NCBI GenBank assembly: GCA_028571685.1 | Contig: CM053142.1 | Span: forward strand, 71,697,296-71,761,295 | DNA length: 64,000 nt | Source: Heterohyrax brucei | Taxonomy: Eukaryota; Chordata; Mammalia; Hyracoidea; Procaviidae | Direction: 5' to 3' | Shown: positions 35,017-47,010 of the stretch, one piece after another | Layout of the letters: each line of letters starts with the position of its first letter | How positions within the stretch are numbered: the stretch's first letter is position 1 | The notes under the pieces: model-generated | Databases searched by the model: none | What the model saw: the letters and a program-made list of their open reading frames with translations, nothing else | Told to the model about the DNA's origin: nothing | Made by a program: the position numbers and the translations under genes

Positions 35017-35425
35017 GCTGGTAGTTGCCATTCAGTCAGCTCTGATTCCTGATAACCTTAAGTACAGCAGAACAAAATATTTCCTGATCTCAGCATCTTC
35101 ATGATCATTGGTTTGTTTGAGTTCATTTTTGTGGCTACTTGTGTCGCTCCATCTCATGTAGGGTTTCCCTATCTCTGCTGACCCTCTAATTCACCAAATT
35201 AGATGCCCTTTTTGAGCAACTGTCTGTTCTCTGATGAGGTATGCAAAGTAGATGAACAAAGGGCTCACCATCCTCCCTTCTAAAGAGCATTTTAGCAGTA
35301 TTTCTTATAAGGTAGATTCTCCTGGTGGTCCAACGTATATTCAATATTCTTTAACACGACAGGTTGAATGCATCAGTTCTTTTTCTGTCTTTCTTTTCAT
35401 TGTCTGACTTTCCCATACATATTAG
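35017..35425 (-). mobile_element. RTE 3' end, minus strand, 5'-truncated
   Basis: Complement of about 400 bp of the RTE 3' end. It starts with the shared SINE/RTE tail (GCCATTCAGTCAGCTCTGAT), continues through AGGGTTTCCCTATCTCTGCT and GGTCCAACGTATATTCAATA, and ends around TTGTCTGACTTTCCCATAC. It corresponds to the C-terminal reverse transcriptase region and 3' UTR. Confidence 0.8.
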
Positions 35426-36475
35426 GCAAATCTTTAAATTACTCCTCAATATATTTTGAGAACTTTTTTCTCTGAAACTCATCGTAAAATTACCACTCAA
35501 ATAGGGAAATTTCATCCTAGTATATTTTACACTACAGATGATTAATGTCTCTTTGAAGCTCTTTCATCTTTGGCCACTCTTATGATGGTGCTATTGCTTC
35601 TTTAACTATATCACTCTCTGCTCTGAGTTCCTCTCTCTCTCATCCTGTCCTCTTTTTCTTGTTATACTGTCTTTCTTTGAAGATTTATTATAGACTCTCT
35701 TCCCTTTACTCATATCGTTTATTAGATCTCATTTATGACCAAGATATTGACACTTACTCAAATGTTGATGAAGTCCTCATTATTATATCAAGTCAGTCCT
35801 CTCTCCTATCCTCTACATCATAACTTTTTATGTATCCAATTATAAATCATTCAGTGAGCGAGCCTAAGAAACATTAAACTTATAAAGATAAACTGATTAT
35901 ACTGACTCAAATTATTCATTGTAGAAATATGGGAAGCATTCTGTCTCTCATCTCATTCCACTACAGTCAAATACAGATAATTTATTTTAATGCATTTGTT
36001 ACATTCTTCACTCTAACTATTCTATTTTCTAATAATCTCTTTCTGTAAATAATGCAGTGTTTCATGTTTCTAGCCTGAATCAACTCCGCCCAAACTTCTA
36101 TTTGTTAGATTAATCTCTTTTGAAAAACTTCAGATAATGTCGAAGCCTTGATCAATTTCTTTATTAGGGTGCAGACAAGTTTCTTAGCATGTTTGATAAG
36201 ATTTTTAAAGCTATATCATGACACCAATACACACAAAATTTATAATCCAATCACATTAAATTATGTAAATTTTCATGATCTCAGCTTCCCATCTTCTTAC
36301 CATCTTTATGCCATTTATATAGTAAGCCATTAGTCTGAGAGAACGCACACTCTGTTCTGGCTTTTCAGTCATTCATTTCTTTCCACTCGATTCAAGTCTC
36401 ATGTAAAACAGCACATGATATCTTCTATTTCTTTGCCTGTACTCTCAGAACACGCTGCACATGTTACGTGTATTA
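35426..36475. other. Nothing recognised
   Basis: AT-rich, short random frames only. Confidence 0.4.
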
Positions 36476-36660
36476 TGTTCCAAGTTCTGCTGTAACACTA
36501 ATACCACAACTGGATGACCTCAAAGAATATAGATGTGCTGTCTCATAGTTCTGAAGTCTAAAACACTAACTCAGGGCCTTGGTAGTGTCAGTTCCTTTTT
36601 GCTGATAGCCACACATGGCCCTTGGTGCTACTCACAAGACATCTACCTTCTCCAGTATGT
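36476..36660 (-). mobile_element. MLT1-like LTR fragment, minus strand
   Basis: Phrases CCAAGTTCTGCTGTAACACT, ACCACAACTGGATGACCTCA and TGCTGTCTCATAGTTCTGAA parallel the MLT1-like LTR at 14147. Only the first part is recognisable. Confidence 0.5.
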
Positions 36661-37208
36661 GTTTAGTCTTCTTTTTTTATAACTCAGAAGTGATTAGAGG
36701 TTCAGAACACACTCTACACTGTAGTGGCCTCATTAAAATAATTAAGAATTCTATTTACAAACAATACTATGCTCACAAGTATAGAGATAACTTCCAACAC
36801 ATAGCTTGGTATACAAAGTTTATAAGATTTCATGTATGAAGATCTCAATTATTTGAAGAAGAAATATTTCTCCAATATTATTATGTAGCACAGGTGTTTC
36901 ATAACATAAGTTCCTATAAAAGTATGTTCTCAAAGCTCACAAAGATGTTCCTTAAATCTAAGCCTTTGCATACACTTCTTGTAAATTTTATATTTTGCTT
37001 TATATTTGTCTGATTAATCCTTCCACACCTCGTGTAAATGTCACACCCTTCATGATTTAATGTTAGTAGAGCATATCAAAATCATGTAATAAATTAAAAT
37101 CCATGTCAGTTACATTATTAAATGATATCTTTGAGACAAGGTAGCTGTGCAATATGATGTGATTATTTTGCTATTGTCTAAATATTTCCTTTGAATTTTT
37201 AAATTAAA
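36661..37208. other. Nothing recognised
   Basis: AT-rich with no gene or repeat recognised. Confidence 0.4.
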
Positions 37209-37352
37209 GATTGATGGGCAGAAACTCTAAAAGCACACTAGCTGTAGCAGGACAATGAAAAATACTGAGCATGGACTACCTTTAATCTTTGCCATTAATA
37301 TTCATATTCCAGCTGCTTATAATAGGGCCTCATAGCCAAATCATTACATTTT
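37209..37352 (+). repeat. Direct repeat, copy A
   Basis: About 140 bp that recurs at 38597-38742 in the same orientation at roughly 80% identity. The best conserved core includes ACAATGAAAAATACTGAGCA and TTAATCTTTGCCATTAATAT. It matches no repeat family I know. Confidence 0.75.
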
Positions 37353-38405
37353 CTTGTAGCAGTAGCAGCAGAAATGGAGAAGCTTTTCTGTACTTTATAA
37401 TTTGTAGCTTTCAATTTTACCTATGTAATCCCCAGTGACTCTGGTTGAAGCAAGTTATTTATTAATTATCAACAAATACCAAGACTGAATTGTATTGTTC
37501 ATTTTTAACTTCTTAGGAGTAAGATATATAAGGCATTTAATATCATATTCATTATACTTACTGATCCCAAAACATGTACGTCTTCCACATTTGCTCTAAG
37601 GAAAGCACAGCATTACTAAAAACAGTACTCCAGGGGCTCATTAGCAAGAAGATAGTCCTTAGTTTTTGTGTTAATAGTTCCTGTAAAGTCATTAAAATTC
37701 AGCTTAGTCTAGAAAGTGTTTTTGCTACACGTTTGCCTTACTCAGCGACTAGTAGATTCCTTTGGAAATGTCTCATTTCTCAGAGATGAAGATTTTAAAG
37801 ATGATGAAAGTACATTTGCTCAAGCTATTGTGACATTTTCTGGTCTTAGCACAGAGGATATCTCTAATTACTCGTTATTTTTTATGACGGGAAATCCCAT
37901 TTTTGTCGGGGGAAATTTCTTTAGAATGTCCATAAAATTTTCTTTAGAATGTCCATAAAAAGCAGGAATATATTTTTTTTCTAATTGCATAGTTCCCTTT
38001 ATTGAAAAGTACTAGTTACTGCTGTCAAATTAAGTCACATGTAAAAGCAGATTATCCGGTTGCACTCAAACTAATTATATTCGTCCATTGGTTTTATTCA
38101 TTGTTCAGTGAACTGGCAAATTCAATCAAGCTTTGGTCTTTAATTAGAAAACTGAGAGCAAATATTCAGACAATAGTGAAGCAATCACATCGTGTTGCAC
38201 AATTACTTAGAATTAAAATCAAGAAGCAGTTACCTGAAGGGGGAAATAAAACTGGGGAGGGGAGGAGGGAGGCCGGAGGAAGAAGAAACAAAGAAAAAAA
38301 AATCACAGTAATCTATTTCTTTCTTTCTTTCTTTTTTTGTTTTGAGGAAGGCGGGTGAGTGGAGAGGAAGGGAAAGGAGACTGGTGGGACGACAAGACAT
38401 GTATG
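37353..38405. other. Sequence between the two direct repeats; nothing recognised
   Basis: Includes a purine-rich block (about 38250-38305) and a pyrimidine run (38312-38342). An 80-codon frame at 37716-37958 preceded by an acceptor-like TTGCCTTACTCAG is noted but not supported as an exon. Confidence 0.4.
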
Positions 38406-38526
38406 GAGCAGAGAGGAATAGTGTGCGGTCACCGGGCAGGGAGAGCAGTGGGAGCTGCATATAGGTGGGCATGTAAATTTATACGGGAATGTACATTTTC
38501 ACTCAGTCATAATAAAAAAAAAAAAA
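38406..38526 (+). mobile_element. Short poly(A) retrocopy (copy 2)
   Basis: Matches 7528-7652 almost base for base: GCAGAGAGGAATAGTGTGC, GTAAATTTATACGGGAATGT and ACATTTTCACTCAGTCATAA, ending in AATAAA plus an A run. Copy 2 may extend further 5' than copy 1 (perhaps from about 38340), as expected if both are differently truncated copies of one RNA. Confidence 0.78.
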
Positions 38527-38596
38527 GGAAAAAAACTATCAGTGTTACACACGAAGGAACAAAGGGCAATAGCCTCAAAAATTAGGTCTCTAGAAA

Positions 38597-38742
38597 GGAA
38601 GCATTGGGCAGAAATAAGACCACATTAGGTGTAGCAGAACAATGAAAAATACTGAGCATGGAACACTTTTAATCTTTGCCATTAATATTCATTTTCCAGC
38701 TATTTATAATAGCAGCACCTCCTATCCAAATTATTAGAGTTT
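38597..38742 (+). repeat. Direct repeat, copy B
   Basis: Second copy of the 140-bp repeat, 1.39 kb downstream of copy A in the same orientation. Flanking sequence on both sides differs from that of copy A. Confidence 0.75.
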
Positions 38743-38764
38743 AACATGTGGTGTGCAAATGATG

Positions 38765-39656
38765 ACTTGATTAGATGTCATGTTCAAACGACCATTCCAC
38801 AGTGTCTCCAGCAATCCTCCTTCGGACACTGCATGCTGGCTCGGAGCGCTGGTTCTGCAGCTGCATCTGGGAGAACTTCCGAGGACTCGGAGAGAAGTCG
38901 TAGGTCTTGTCCGCCTGCCCGTGCGCTATGAAGACGTGCTGCTGCAGCTTGTTGGCCCAGACAAAGAACGCGAAGCACGAGGGTGTTTGGACGTCCCGCC
39001 CGTGCTCTCAAAGCTGCGCTCCTTGAGGTAGCAGAGGGACTTGGCTGGAGGAATCGAACACCTGGTTGCAGAGCTTATATCCTTGGTTGATGCCTTACTC
39101 CGCTGGGAAGAAGCCGTGTGGTGGTTCCAGCGGCGAGGCCACTGTCTAGAGAATCCCCCTGTGCCCCCGAGCCAACGAGGGACAGCACCGCATCCTCGAA
39201 AGCCAAGTCATTGAGTGCAACCTGTTGCGAGATCCCAACGTCCGCCTGGTTGTGGTCCTGGCCACCCTTTACGCATGCAACTCCTATCTCAGCTTTGAAT
39301 CATGACAGGTGCTAGAGCCTGAAGCCACTAAAAAGGAGTGTTTAATACTAAATAAAAGCGGTGAAGGGAAGAATTTTTTTTTCTCCAGTGAATTTGTATT
39401 GCTTTCGTACATAGGAAAACAAACAAACAAAAAAGAAAATGAATTTTCTTTTGCGTACTTAAAATGCAAAGTTATACCAGGACAGGAACGAACAGCTCCT
39501 TTGACAGTTCTGCAGGTTTGTTGCGCATTTCAGTTTCAGTGGAGCACCTTATTATTCAGCTGAGCACATTCGATCCTGAACCTTTTTTTCTTTAGGACTT
39601 CATCTACAAAACTGGATTTTATCTTGAGTAAATCTCTTTAAAGAAAAAAAAAAAAA
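38765..39656. pseudogene. GC-rich retrocopy-like block, source gene not identified
   Basis: An abrupt GC-rich, CpG-containing block (about 38790-39300) in an AT-rich setting, followed by AT-rich sequence and an A run at 39643-39656. This resembles a coding region plus 3' UTR plus poly(A), that is, a processed pseudogene on the plus strand. Plus-strand text near the end reads RILESQVIECNLLRDPNVRL before a TGA at about 39301. However, the minus strand between about 39000 and 38770 also stays open (FAFFVWANKLQQHVFIAHGQ), so orientation is unsure. Frames shift several times. I do not recognise the protein. Confidence 0.5.
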
Positions 39657-39657
39657 A

Positions 39658-42600
39658 GGCCTTATTGTGCTTTAAGTGAAAGTTTACAATCCAAGTCAAT
39701 CTGTCATAAAAAAATTCACACACATTGCTCTCCTCCCGCTGTGGTGGCACACCCCTCCTTCCTACCCCTGTACTTCTTGTGCCCATTCAGTTAGCGCCCG
39801 CCTGCCTCTGGTCTCTAATCTCTCCTCCAGACAGGATCTGCCCAGTCAGTCTCACGTATCTACTTAGCTGAGAAGCACACTCTTGACCAGTGTCATTTTA
39901 TGTCTTACAGTCCAGTTCCATCTCTGTCTGCAGTTGGCACAGGGAATGGTTTCAGTTCTGTGATAACAAGTCATCCGGGGGGCCATACCTCCTAGGAATC
40001 CTCCCAGCTGCTAGACTTTTTTACAGGATTCACATTCTGCACCCTAGTGTTTTTCTGCTTCATCAGGGTCGATTTGTTGTGTTACCTGTCAGGGCAGTCA
40101 TTCCTGGTGGCGGGGCACCATCTAGTTCTGCTGGCATCGTGGTGGTTGTAGTCTCTGGAATACATGGCCCTTTCTGTCTCTTGGGCTCATATTTTCCCTA
40201 GGTCTTTGATGTCCTTCATTCTCCTCTGCTCCAAGTGGGTTGGGACCAGTTGATGCTTCTTAAATAGCCACTTGCTAGCTTTTAAGACCCAGATGCCATT
40301 CATAAAACTGGCATTCAGAACTTTTCTTAAAAACTTTTGTTATGTCAATCGATCTAATTGTACCCTGAAACCATGGTCCCCAGACCTGTGTCCCTGCCAA
40401 TCTTCCTTTGAAGTATTGGGTTGTATTTAGGAAATTTTTTAGCTTTGGATTTTGTCTAGTTGCGCTGACTTCTCCTCCACCCTGTGTTGTCCCTCCCTTC
40501 ACCTAAATTAATTCTTATCCACTGTCTAATTTATTAATATCCCTCTTCATCCCACTGTACCATTGTAAGCATCAAAGACTGTTTTCTTGTGTTTAAATCT
40601 TCTTCAGTTCTTATAATAGAGGTTTCACACAACATTTATCCTGTTCCAACTGACTGATTACACTTAATGTACTGCCTTCCAAATTCCTTCATGTTATGAG
40701 ATGTCTTCCAAATTCATTGTTGTCCCCGGTCATTGAATAATAAGCATTCCATTGTGTGAATATACCACAATTTGTTAATTCATTCATCTGTTGATTGGCA
40801 CCTAGGTTGATTCTAACTTTTTTGTTATTGCTGACAGTGCTAAAACAAACAGTGGTGTGCATACACCTATTCATGTGACAGCCTTTTTTGTCTCCAGGAT
40901 GTGTTACAAGTGGGATTGCTGGATTGTATGGTATTCATATTTCTAGCTTTTTAAGAAAGTGTCAAATCGATTTCCAAAGTGGGTATACTATTTTACATTC
41001 CCACTGGCAATGTATAAATATTTGGGTCTCACTATAGCCTCTTCAACACTATTATTTTGTATGTTTTGGATTCTTACTGGCATGGTTGTGGTAACAGGTA
41101 TCTCACTGTAGTTTTGATTTGGATTTTTCTAATGGTGAATGATCGTGAACATTTCTTCATGTATATGTTGGCCATCTGAATGTCTTTTTTGATGAAGTGC
41201 CTGTCCATATTCTTTGCCCATTTTTTAATTAGATCATCTTTTTGTTGTTCAGGTTTTGTGGTGTCTTGTAGATTTTAGAGATTGGATGTTGATTAGATTT
41301 GTCATAGACTTTTTTTTTCCCCCAGTCTGTAGGCTGTCGTTTTACTCTTTTGTGAAGTCTCTGGATAAACACACATGTTTGATTTTTAGGAGTTCCCAAT
41401 TGTCTACTCTCTCTTCTAGTGTTCATGCATTGTCAGTAATGTTTTGCATTCTCTTTATGCTGTGTATGAGGGTTCACAGTATTATCCCTGTTTTTTCCTC
41501 CATAATCTTTATGGTTTTAGATTTACTATTAAAGTCTTTGATCCATTTTGAGTCAGTTTTTGTTCACGGTGAGAGATATAGGTCTTGTTCCACTTTTCTG
41601 CAGATGGGTATCTAATTATAGTAACACCATTTGTTAAAGAGACTGTCTTTTCCCAGTTTACAGACTTTGGACCTTTGTCAAATATCAGCTGTTCACAGGT
41701 TGGTAATTTTACGTTTGTATTCTCAATTCTGTTCCATTGATCTATGTGTCTATATTTGTACCAGTATCAGGCTGTTTTTGACTACCATGGCACTAAATAG
41801 ATTCTAAAGTCAAGTAATGTGAGTCCTTCTGCTTTGTTACTTTTCAGTAATGTTTCACTTAACCAAGGATTCTTCCCTTTCTATGTGAAGTTGGTGATTT
41901 GTTTCTCCATCTCATTAAATAATGTCTTTGGAGTTTGGACCAGAATTGCATTGTAGCTATAGATCATTTTAGATAGAATAGACTGTATCACAATGTTCAG
42001 TCTTCTTATTTGTGAGCAAAGTAGTTGTCTCCACTTTTGAATGTCCTTTAGTTTCTTGCAGTAGTGTCTTGTAATTTTCTTTGTACAGTTCTTTTGCGCT
42101 TTCTGGCTAGATTTATTCCTAAACATTTTATCTTCTTGGGGCTATTGTAAATGATATTGATTTGGTGATTTCCTCTTTGATATTCTCTACCTTGGTGTGA
42201 AAGAATCCAGTTGAGTTTTGTATGTTTATCTTGTACTCTAATCCTTTGCTGAACTCTTCCACTAATCCCGGTAGATTTGTGTGTATGTGTGTGTGTGTGT
42301 GTGTATGAATTCTTTAAGGTTTTCTATGTACAAGGTCACATCATCTGCAAATAGAGATACTTTGACTTCTTCCTTACCAATTTGGATACACTTTATTTCT
42401 TTTTCCTGCTTGATTTCTCTGGCTAGAACCTCCAGCACAACGCTGAAGGAAAGTGGTGACAAAGGACACCATTGTCTGGTTCCCATTCCCAAGGAGAATG
42501 CTTTCAGACTCTCTCCATTCAGGATGATGTTGTCTATTGGCTTTGTATAAATGCCCTTTAATATGTTGAGGAACTTCCCCCTATTCCAACTGTGCTGAGA

Positions 42601-43294
42601 GTTTGTAATATGAATGAGTGCTGGACTTGCCAAATGCCTTTTCTGCATCAATTGATAAAATCAAGGGTTCTTGTCTTTTGTTTTATTTATGTGGTTGATA
42701 ACATTGTTTGTTTTTCTAATGTTGAACCACCCCTATATCCCTGGTAGAAATCTCACTTGGTCATGGTGAATTTTTTTTTTCTGATATGTTGTTGAATTCT
42801 ATTGGCTAGAATTTTGTTGAGGAGTTTCACATTTAAGATCATGAGAGATTGGTCTGTAATTTTACTTTTTTGTGCTATTTACCTGGATTTGTAACAGGGT
42901 TGTGGTGGCTTCATAGAGTGAATTTGGGAGTATTCCCTTCTTTTCTGTGTTGTGAAATATCTTTAGTAATAGTGGTATTAACTCTTCTCTAAAAGTTTGG
43001 TAGAATTCTCAGGGAAACTATCAAGATCAAGATTTTTTTTTTTTTCATTTGGGAGTTTTCTATTGCTTTCTTCCAGGGCCCAGCAGGTTCTCCTGCTCTC
43101 TATTTGTTTGAGTTGTAGAGTTAATGCTTTTATTTGGGCTCTGTTTTTCTTTGTTTCTTTCTTTTTTTTTTTTTTCCAGTGTGCACTTTATTGAGATAAA
43201 TTGACCTCTGAACACTGTTTTTGATGTGTCCCAAAAGCTCTGGTAGGATGTGCTTTTTTTTCCTCATTTGATTCTGTTAATTTCTTTTTCTTAA
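39658..43294 (-). mobile_element. L1, minus strand, 3' UTR and ORF2 with internal deletion
   Basis: From the left: the L1 3' end (GGCCTTATTGTGCTTTAAGT), the long afrotherian 3' UTR (about 39660-40700, with TGTCAGGGCAGTCATTCCTG and TTAAGACCCAGATGCC), the ORF2 C-terminal part, and reverse transcriptase with the LFADD complement at about 42340-42354. After about 43050 the text jumps to the ORF2 linker (CAGCAGGTTCTCCTGCTCTC), skipping about 390 bp present in the 14.5-kb copy. It ends near 43294 against the next L1. A TG run at 42280-42305 lies in ORF2. The A run left of it (39643-39656) is on the wrong strand to be its own tail. Confidence 0.88.
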
Positions 43295-45535
43295 TTTTAT
43301 TTTTTTTATTAATTACAGTAAAAGAATAAAATTTCTAACATCTATCAATTATCTCTTCTATGATAAACCCTAAACACCCCACCCGCTCATGTAGCCAACA
43401 CAGTCACTTTCTTCTGTGGATAATTCTCTTGTTAAGTCCTTATAACAGGGGTCTTACACAAAATTTGTCCTTTTGACACTGACTGATTTCACTGAGCATA
43501 ATCTCTTCCAAATGAGACTATGTTATGAGAGGGTTTCTAAAATTGTCGTTGTTTTTTATCATAGCATAGTGTTCCATTGAGTATATGTACTATAGTTTGC
43601 TTATCCATTCATCTGTTGATGGGCATCGGAGTTGATTGCAACTTTTTTTCTACCGTGAACTGTGCTGCAACAAACACTTGTGTACATGTGTCTGGTCATG
43701 TGAAAACCTTTGTTTCTGTAGGATAAATTCCAAGAAGTGGAATTACAGGATCAAGTGGTATATCTATATCCAGCTTTTTAAGGAAGTACCAGATTGTTGT
43801 TCAAAGACGTTGTACCAGTTTGCAATCCTACCAGCAGTGTAGGAGAATTCCAATTTCTCCACAGCCTCTCCAGTATTTGTTGTTCTGTGTTTTGGGGATC
43901 ATGACCAACCTTGTTGGGGTGAAATGGTATCTCATTGTAGTTTTGACTTGAATTTCTTTAATAGTTAATGATCATGAGTAATTCTGCAGGTGTCTTTCGG
44001 CTGCCTGGATATCCTCTTTAGAGAAATGTCTATCTCCTTCACCCATCGCTTAACTGGATTATTTAAACTTTTCTTGTTGATATTTTCTACTACCTTATAG
44101 ATTATAGACATCAGACGTCAGTCTGACATAGAGTTGCCAAATATTTTTTCCCATTCTGTAGATGGTTTTTTAAATTCTTTTGATGAAGTCTTTGGATGAG
44201 TGAAAGTGTTTGATTCTTAGTAGTTTCCATTTATCTATTTTCTCTTCTGTTGATAGTGCTTTGTTTGTCAGATTTTGAAGTCTGTCTACACTGTGTATTA
44301 AAACTTCCATTGTTGATCCTATTTTATCTTGGATGAACTTTATCATTTTAGATTTTGTATTTAGGTCTTTTATTCAATTTGAGTTGGTTTTTGTATAAGG
44401 CATGAGGTATAAGTCTTGTTTCAATTTATTGCAGACGGATATCCAATTTTGCCAGCACGGTTTGTTAAAGAGACTGTTCTTACCCCAGTTTAAAATCCTG
44501 GAGCCTTTGTCAAATATCAGCTGTTCATAGGAGGATGGTAGCATCTCTGGGGTCTCAACTCTGCTCTGTTGGTCTATATGCTTATTTTTATACCAGTAAC
44601 AGGCTGTTTTGACTACTGTGGCAGTGTAATAGTTTCTAAAGTCAGGTAGTGAGAGGCCTCACAGTGTGTTCTTCTTCAGTAGTATTTTACTTATCTGAGG
44701 TTTCTTCACTTTGCAAACAAAGTCGATGATTTGTTTCTCTATCTCATTGTGTCCTTGATTTCTTCTATAATCCAGAGTTCTTGAGCAAAGTGTTGCTCAG
44801 TTTCCATATGTTTGACTTTTTTCCCATGCTTTTTCTGATATTGGTTTCTACTTTCATGGCTTTATTTTCTGAAAAGATCTTTTATGATATTTCTATGCTT
44901 TGATTTTTGTTAAGGTCTGCTTTATGGATAATATGTGGTCTTTTCTGGACAATGTTTCAGCTGCCTTGGAAAAGCAAGTATACTTGCCTGCTGTTGGGCA
45001 GAGTGTCCTGTGTATTTCTATGAAGTCAAGTTTGTTGATTGTAGAATTTAGATCTTCCATGTCCTTTAAAACTTTTTTGGATATTCTGTCTGTCACCAAA
45101 AGTGACATATTGAAATCTCCTACTGTAAGTGTGGAGCTGTCTATTTCTCTTTTGAACTTAGTTAGCTTTAAGTATTATGGAGCCGTATCATTTGATACAT
45201 ACATATTTAGTATGGCTCTGTCCTCCTGGAGTAGTGAACTCTTTAATCATTATATACTGTCTTTCCTTACTCATTGTGTTAGATTTTGCTTTAAAGGTTA
45301 TTTTATCGGAAATTAGTGTAGCCACTCCTGCCAGTTTTTGAATGTTGTTCAATTGATATATTTTTCCATCCTTTGAGATTTGGTTTGTTCATCTCTTTAA
45401 GTTGAAGATATATCTCCTGTTGGAAGCATATATATGAAGTTCGTTTTTTTAATTTGTTTGCTTTTTATTCAATCTTTCACTCTGTCTCTTTTTTGATACA
45501 TTTAATCCACTTATATTCAGCATCATTATTTATAG
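43295..45535 (-). mobile_element. L1, minus strand, ORF2 deleted internally
   Basis: A second 3' end starts at about 43295. It runs through 3' UTR and ORF2 C-terminal text (CTTGTTTCAATTTATTGCAG, TTTGCCAGCACGGTTTGTTA), reaches CTCTATCTCATT at 44740, and then jumps straight to the endonuclease end (TTGATTTCTTCTATAATCCA). That omits about 1.7 kb with the whole reverse transcriptase core. Endonuclease text continues to about 45535, including a 72-codon remnant (44893-45108) reading DFIEIHRTLCPTAG. Confidence 0.85.
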
Positions 45536-47010
45536 GACCCCTAGCAGCCCTCCCTGTAATGGGACAGCACATTTCTCCTTTCTACCTTGCGTTTCCTGTA
45601 CCCATTCAACCAGGTCCTGTTCCTTTCTACTTTTTCATCTCACCTCTGAATAGTATCTGCCCATTTAGTCTCATGTATCTACTTGAGCTAAGAACCACAA
45701 CTCTTCACACATATGATTTTACATCTTATCAGCCAGTATAATCTTTGTCTGAAGCTATGGCTTCAGGATTGCTTTTAATTTGGGGCTCATAGAGAGTCCA
45801 GAGGCATGTCTTCTGGGTTCCCTCAAGTCTCAGAACATTTTTACATGAATTTGAATATTCCCCATATCACCTTTTTTCCTCTTTATCAGGGACAGTTGTG
45901 TTTCCTGTCAGGACAGTCATTGCTGGTGGCCGGGCACTGTTTAGTTTTTTCAGTCCCATGCTGATGAAGCCTCTGCTTTATGTGGCCCTTTCTGTATCTT
46001 GGTCTCATGTTTTACTTGTGTTTTTGATGTTCTTAATTCTCCTTTGCTCCTGGTGGCTTGGGATCAACTGCTGTATCTTAAATGGACACTTGATAGCTTA
46101 TAAGACCCCAGACACCGCTCCATCAAAGTGAGATGCAGAACATTTTCTTAATAAACTTTCTTACACCAGTTCACCTAGATAGCCCCTGAAACTATAGTTC
46201 TCAGCCCCCTACACTTGCTGCTTTATTCCTTGAAGCATTTGATTGTATTCAGGATATTTCTTAGCTTTTGGTTAGTCCACTTTTGCTGACTTTCTCTGTG
46301 TTGTGTGTTGCTTTTCCCTTCATCTAAGATAATTTTTGTCTGAATACTCATCTCTCTCCCTCTTCACTCTTGTAATCATTGAAGAATGTTTTCTTCTGTG
46401 TTTAAACTTTATCTTGAGTTCTTATAATAGTGGTTTTATACAATATCTGTCCTTTGTGACTGACTAATTTCTCTCAGCATAGTCTCCAGATTCATCCATG
46501 TTATGAGATGTTTTCTGGATTTGTCATTTTCTTTATTGTTGTGTAGTATTCCGCTGTGTGAAGGTACCATGCTTTGTTTAGCCACTCAGGTTGTTTCAGT
46601 TGTGTTTTTGTTGTTGTTATTGCCGCCATGAACATGCATGTGCATGTATCTGTTCATGTGACAGCTCTTATTTTTCTAGGATGTATTCCAGGTGTTGCTG
46701 AATCATATGGTATTTCTGTTTCTAGCTTTTTAAGAAAATGCCAAGTGATTTCCAAAGTGATTGTACCATTTTACATTACTACCAGCAGTGTATAAATGTT
46801 CAAGTTTCTCCACAATCCCTCCAACATTTATTATTTTGTGTTGTTTTGGATTAATGCTAGTCTCATTGGGTGACATGTATCTTATTGTAGTTTTGACTTG
46901 GATTTCTCTGTTGTCCAATGACTGTGAGCATACTCTCATGTGTCTGTTCACTGCCTGAATGCCTTCTTTGGTGAAGTGCTTATTCATATCCTTTGTGCAT
47001 TTTTAATTGG
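45536..47010 (-). mobile_element. L1 3' end, minus strand, 5'-truncated
   Basis: Third minus-strand L1 3' UTR in the row: ATGGGACAGCACATTTCTCC, GTCAGGACAGTCATTGCTGG, TTATAAGACCCCAGACACC, then the ORF2 end (TTTTAAGAAAATGCCAAGTG) until about 47010, where L1 text stops in ORF2. Confidence 0.85.

Noticed and set aside
37716..37958. 80-codon frame with an acceptor-like TTGCCTTACTCAG, considered as an exon
   Set aside because: No matching donor in a sensible phase and no recognisable protein family.
38784..39011. 75-codon minus-strand Ala/Arg-rich frame
   Set aside because: GC-rich sequence keeps many frames open; another minus-strand frame looks more protein-like, so this one is not supported.
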